DNA from: Pycnopodia helianthoides
Lineage: Eukaryota > Echinodermata > Asteroidea > Forcipulatida > Asteriidae
NCBI GenBank assembly: GCA_032158295.1
Contig: CM063243.1
Coordinates: 13,980,931-14,044,930 of the forward strand
Direction: 5' to 3'
DNA: 64,000 bases
The stretch's first letter is position 1, and each line of letters opens with the position of its first letter. The notes beneath the pieces were generated by a model that worked only from the letters and a program-made list of their open reading frames with translations, had not been told where the DNA came from and searched no databases. The position numbers and the translations under genes are program-made. Of the stretch, positions 59,653 to 64,000 are shown in pieces.

Positions 59653-60849
59653 AAGACTTTGATCATGCCTGATTTTAATGGATAGATTATGTATGGTCGG
59701 AATAATGTCATTTAAGCTTTTGTGTTTTGATTGACCATTTTCTTTGGATCCTGTTTGACTCCGGCTGGTTATACTCCAACAAACAGTCAAACTTTTGGTT
59801 TTAAAGTTTGAATCCTGTAAATTGCCTCACGCAGTGGAACGTCTGAACTATGGCTTTTCTATAAATTACTCTCAGAGTACATTGCTCCATTTCTTTTAGC
59901 GAGACTTTCAATCTCTTTGGCCTGGATGCCTGACGTCCTACCAGGATGTCAAAGGTCAAAGAAAGTTACTTGAAAATAAGTGTTTCCTGGTCGGGGTATT
60001 TTTACAGCAATTGTGCAAACTGTATGGGGCCCTTTCCTGGTCTTTCCCAGTCAATAGAAACATATTTCGATGGTCCTGTACATAATTGTTTTACTTTTTT
60101 CCCTAACAAAGCCGGCACGGTATATAGGAGGTTTCACATGAATGTTGGAAGTTGGGCAGTTTGATTTCATCTTTTTTGTTCAGAACAACAAGAATTTCAT
60201 TAGATTACTTTTGCGTAAATTGTTAGGAAAAGCACTATTCATACTTTCACATTAACCAAAAGAAAAATGAAGATCTGACTCAACTGTGGCATACAGTATT
60301 TGAAACCACTTTTGATAAATGGACACATACATTCACTACATGTACAATGAACTTAAATTTGAAAGGGGGGGGGAGGGAGGGAAAGATAAATACATTTTGT
60401 ATTTCTTGTAATCCCAAGAGACTTTACGCAAAAATCGGCTGGACCTACATGTAGGAACAGAAAACAATTTTTAATATGGTTGTAGGTTGTTTGGTACCAA
60501 CAGTAACTTGATGAACAAATTCAACCCTAATCCTTCAAGAGGAAAGCAAGACAGTTGTGAGGTACCAGTTTTGTTTATTTCATAAATGTACAATATGTTC
60601 CTACCCGCCAGGCACAGCTTCCTCAAAGCAAACTGTTGCCAAAAACTTTGTTTTGACAATAAGTGACTTTGAGGATAGTAGTTTACAAGAAAAAAAAGGG
60701 CCCTTGCTTGGTAACCCTTTTGAACTCTGGGGAAATCCGGGTCCCATTCAGACAGGGAAACAGTATTCTGGCGTATAATCTATTGCCACAAACCTTTTGA
60801 AAAAACAAAATCCATTTCTGTATTCTTTGGTTGATTCAGTCCTGCTTCT
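59653..60849. other. Intergenic or intron, nothing recognised
   Basis: CCTGACGTCCTACCAGGATG near 59930 recalls one arm of the 27345 repeat. A poly-G run is at about 60365-60373. Confidence 0.4.
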
Positions 60850-61017
60850 TACAATGGGCAATGGAGGCAATTGCCTTCGTGCCACTGATCCTTTATTGCC
60901 TTGGCGCCCTTTGAAATGTTCCAGTACAAACTTTTATTTCCCTCATAAAGAAAATGCTGCCTTGTACTAAGGCAAAACTGCCTACCCCATACAAGAACAA
61001 AGTATCAGGCCTGGCTA
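60850..61017. repeat. AGGCAATTGCCT-family repeat, longest copy
   Basis: CAATGGAGGCAATTGCCTTC, TTTGAAATGTTCCAGTACAA, GGCAAAACTGCC, AAGAACAAAGTATCAGGCCT. Confidence 0.8.
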
Positions 61018-61379
61018 TTGACACCAAACTCTTTTTGAGTAAAACTGGCTTTTGCAGAACGGCAGCTTATCCAATTTGTGTAAGAACCGCGTTGTACAAT
61101 TGTGAAAGTTGCAAGTTAAACTTAAAACTTAGCAGGTTCTTTCTCAAATGACTTTGATAGAAAACCAGCCACAAAGTGAAATGCCGCAAAGTGAAATTTG
61201 TTGAAGAGCTATTATGTGGACATAAATTTTTATGTTAATTTGAAAGTAAACCGTCAATTTTAATCATCACAAACCTGCTCCATGTCAGCGTATTTTGCAC
61301 TGTGCAGCAAGGGAAGGTTACCAGTGAATTAATCCCGCCAGTGTCTCTGGTCCCCCTTAGTATTTATCACTCATTGCGA

Positions 61380-61520
61380 ACACCTTGCCCTTTCCCTGGT
61401 CTCAGTCTTGGTGCCCCTTCAAAAGTTCCCAATAGACTTTAAGATTTTCCATTGGAAGTGCCATTTGTAAAATGAGAATGGCCTTGACCTCTCAAAAAAA
61501 AGGAAATTCCAGGCCTGGAA
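61380..61520. repeat. Inverse copy of the 47630 repeat
   Basis: CTTGGTGCCCCTTCAAAAG, CAATAGACTTTAAGATTTTC, AATTCCAGGCCTGGA. Confidence 0.8.
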
Positions 61521-62989
61521 CATCTAGGTCCCCACAACAGCAAAGTGAGTTTATGAATGTGTGAACAAGTACATGAACTTAAATACCATCCAAAATAAAA
61601 GAATTGTTCAGCGTACTGGTGTCATAGCAACCATTCAAACTTGAAAAGAAAAGCGAACAATTCGGCAGTCAACATTTCCGAAGATTTTGGCCAACGCCTT
61701 GTCTGTGTGACCTCTCTTTTTGCCCATTTTCCTTTGCATTATGTACAGCTGCAGTTCCAGCTTAAGCCCGCTCCAATTCTTTGAGTTTGGTTCAATAAAA
61801 CTGTATTGATTGTGTCGATAGGCGCAAGTTAAGTGGCAAGAACGCAGAGCATTTGTGGGCAGGTCAATCCCCATAATGCTATTAGCAAGGAAACACACAG
61901 ACACACTGTCTCCTCCAAATTCCATGTATTCACCAGCAATTGTCAGCGCCGGAATTGTTCTTTCTTTCTTCCAAGTTTAGTGTGATACACACAGGTACAT
62001 GTGTAAAGTGAATTTCGTGAGACATGAGATTGTGTACATTTGGAGAGCGAACTATTGTGTACTAATTGTATGCGACTTACAAAAACACACGATGCATCTT
62101 AATCATGCTTTGGTGTGTATACTGTACAATGTATGTAAAATCTGCCATTTTACTGCACTTCCTTTCCATATGTATGTGTTCTACCATTATGTAAATTTTC
62201 TGTAAAAAAAAACTAAACCCATTAAAATATGGGGGATCCAAAATACAGTGCGCTCTCGAAAGTTTACCTCAGAGAGGCCAATTCCCACCCCCACCCCCCC
62301 TCCCTCCTCCCAAAGCTGGCGACGACTAAAGGTGACAAAAATCACACTCACAACTCAGGGGTGCACAGGCAGTTCGGGACCCTCAAATGGATGACATCAA
62401 TGTGAAAAACATTCGACGTCCTGCGAATCAAAAACAAACTTAAACAAACGTGGTAATGCAGAAGTTGCGGCAGGCACAGCGAGATGGCTAAAAAAGTTGT
62501 CAACCCCCTTTTCCCATGATACACTGTGACAGTGGCATCTCCTGGGCAAACTGTAGAGGGCGCCTGTATTACAAATAGCCCGTATTGAAAGATGCCCTAT
62601 AATGATACTACACAGACACATTTTTCATGTCATCTACACTTTAAATAATTATATAGTTTTTACTTGTCTTTTATGGATTAACAAAACCTATAGCAAGTGT
62701 TCCCTGTATGGTATTTGAAAATATTTAGGAGCTGCTTTTTGTAAATTATCAATTTATTTTTTATTGAAAAAAGAAGAAGATAAAAAGGTTTTTCGTAATT
62801 GTTTTCATTTTGATTTTTGTTTTCATATCTGAAGTTTTATTCCTCGTGCCAGGAATAAAATCAAAAGTGAGAAAGTATGATTTTGTTTTGCTGGTGCCAA
62901 GGCAGACTCACTTTTGTAATTGGTGTGAAAGGCAAAAGCTCAATCATTAAACTGGTTAGTTCCCATTAGCAGCCTGGTACTTCATATAG
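61521..62989. other. Intergenic or intron, nothing recognised
   Basis: C-rich run at 62287-62315. No supported exon or repeat. Confidence 0.4.
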
Positions 62990-63120
62990 GGAAGTGCCTC
63001 CACGCTCTTGGTCATTGCCTTGTGCCTTGAAATATTCTGGAACAGACTATTTTTTCTTCTTCATTGAAGTGCCCTTCACCAAGAAGAAACTTCCTCGCCC
63101 GTTCAAGAATGAAGCATCAG
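62990..63120. repeat. AGGCAATTGCCT-family repeat, diverged
   Basis: GGGAAGTGCCTCCACGCTC, TTGGTCATTGCCTTGTGCC, TTGAAATATTCTGGAACAGA, AATGAAGCATCAGGTCT. Confidence 0.72.
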
Positions 63121-64000
63121 GTCTTCATAAGGCAGCGTTAACATCCCTCTCAAGTTTCCTCGCTTAGTCTCTCTTCTTCACCTATTTTCTACTCTATATA
63201 TAGTTTTTATAACCACGAGAATGCCCACATGAGTGTATTCTCCCTGGAAATTAAACACAAACCTGCTTTGGTTATTACAAAAGAGTACAATCTCGCACTT
63301 TCAGTGGAAATGTAGACGGAGCGACTTTTGCTTTTTCAATGTGTATGCCTGCCAGGCATAAAACAACCGCTGTTGGATTAAACCTGTCAGGTATAAATGT
63401 AACATGAATCTATCTCGGTGCACACAAAGTACTTGTTCCCTTTTTTTATGAGAGTAATATGAGTAAATATCAGGATTTATTGGTGACACTATATACATGT
63501 ATAAATCAGTGTGCTTCTCATGAATGGTAAGATGTGAAGGACCTGTACGACTGTCGGTTTTTAAAGGTTGAGGCTCTCTGTGCAGAAACAGGAACAAATA
63601 AAATTGCACAGAATCTACACCCTTTGGATGTATTCACCACTAAAAAATCATTGCGATTGCCGGACAATGCATTCTCTTCTTGCTAAACCTTTTACAGTGT
63701 GCAGCCATTTCAAAGTCCCGCAAAAATGTATTGAATATTTGACAAAAGCAGCTGGGTAAATTCAGCTGGGCTTATTTTATTGTGCAGACACGGTACAGAC
63801 AAGGACGTGTGTAATTTGTGTCCCCCCCCCCAAAAAAAGGATGTTTATACATAATTTGAAGAGAAAAGTTATTGTAATTTAGAACTAATAAGAATAAATG
63901 CTAATTTTTATCAAATTGTATACACACAGTTTGGCTGATACACATTAGTATGCTGAGAGTAAAGTGTAGAGTAAAGGGGGGGGGGGGGGAGTTAGAAAAT
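63121..64000. other. Right edge, nothing recognised
   Basis: AT-rich. C run at 63823-63831 and poly-G at 63977-63989. No supported exon. Confidence 0.4.

Overview
The window is animal genomic DNA. It is AT-rich and intron-rich, with GT-AG splice sites, AATAAA-type signals, tRNA-derived SINEs, many short TIR elements and an LTR element, and no operons. The repeat types and the one clearly recognised gene fit a marine invertebrate deuterostome, most likely an echinoderm such as a sea star. That placement is inference from repeat character; no marker gene proves it.

One gene is certain: ESF1, a nucleolar 18S rRNA processing factor, on the minus strand at 29564-35453. It has ten coding exons whose phases agree, except that exon 8 lacks one base (a T on the coding strand), which brings in a stop. 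Downstream on the same strand is a candidate 91-residue coiled-coil gene (28057 to 14386) of three phase-compatible exons and a 12.6 kb intron; its stop codon lies in a 63-bp minisatellite. Weaker gene fragments are a lysine-rich terminal exon on + at 257-325, a signal-peptide/mucin-like first exon on - at 8501-8707, a start-codon exon on + at 41378-41400 that is phase-compatible with a serine-rich exon at 53703-53756, a possible coiled-coil exon near 46.1 kb, and a chitin-binding-like exon near 56.4 kb.

The rest is mobile-element territory. (1) A family of about 340-390 bp TIR elements flanked by TTAA has five copies here, and one of them is split by the LTR element. (2) A second TTAA family (TTAAAGGCACAGTACAC) is at 916 and 56879. 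(3) A non-autonomous Ty3/gypsy-type LTR element lies at 36647-39051, with LTRs of about 682 bp, a 4-bp target duplication and one ORF that joins an N-terminal segment to the pol linker/integrase N-terminus, without RT or RNase H. (4) tRNA-Leu-type SINEs are at 17.2, 20.2, 21.6, 28.8 and 50.2 kb, with a related body at 4.3 kb. (5) A separate family carries a tRNA-like module between inverted terminal sequences (12.2, 12.5, 17.7 and 45.9 kb). (6) Foldback elements are frequent; the most striking are two adjacent palindromes at 54.4-54.9 kb and a 73-bp-arm element with a 9-bp target duplication at 42.1 kb.

I see no clear novel multi-gene system. The most unusual items are the tRNA-module/TIR family, the LTR-in-MITE nest with its collapsed ORF, the ESF1 frameshift, and the stop codon inside the minisatellite.
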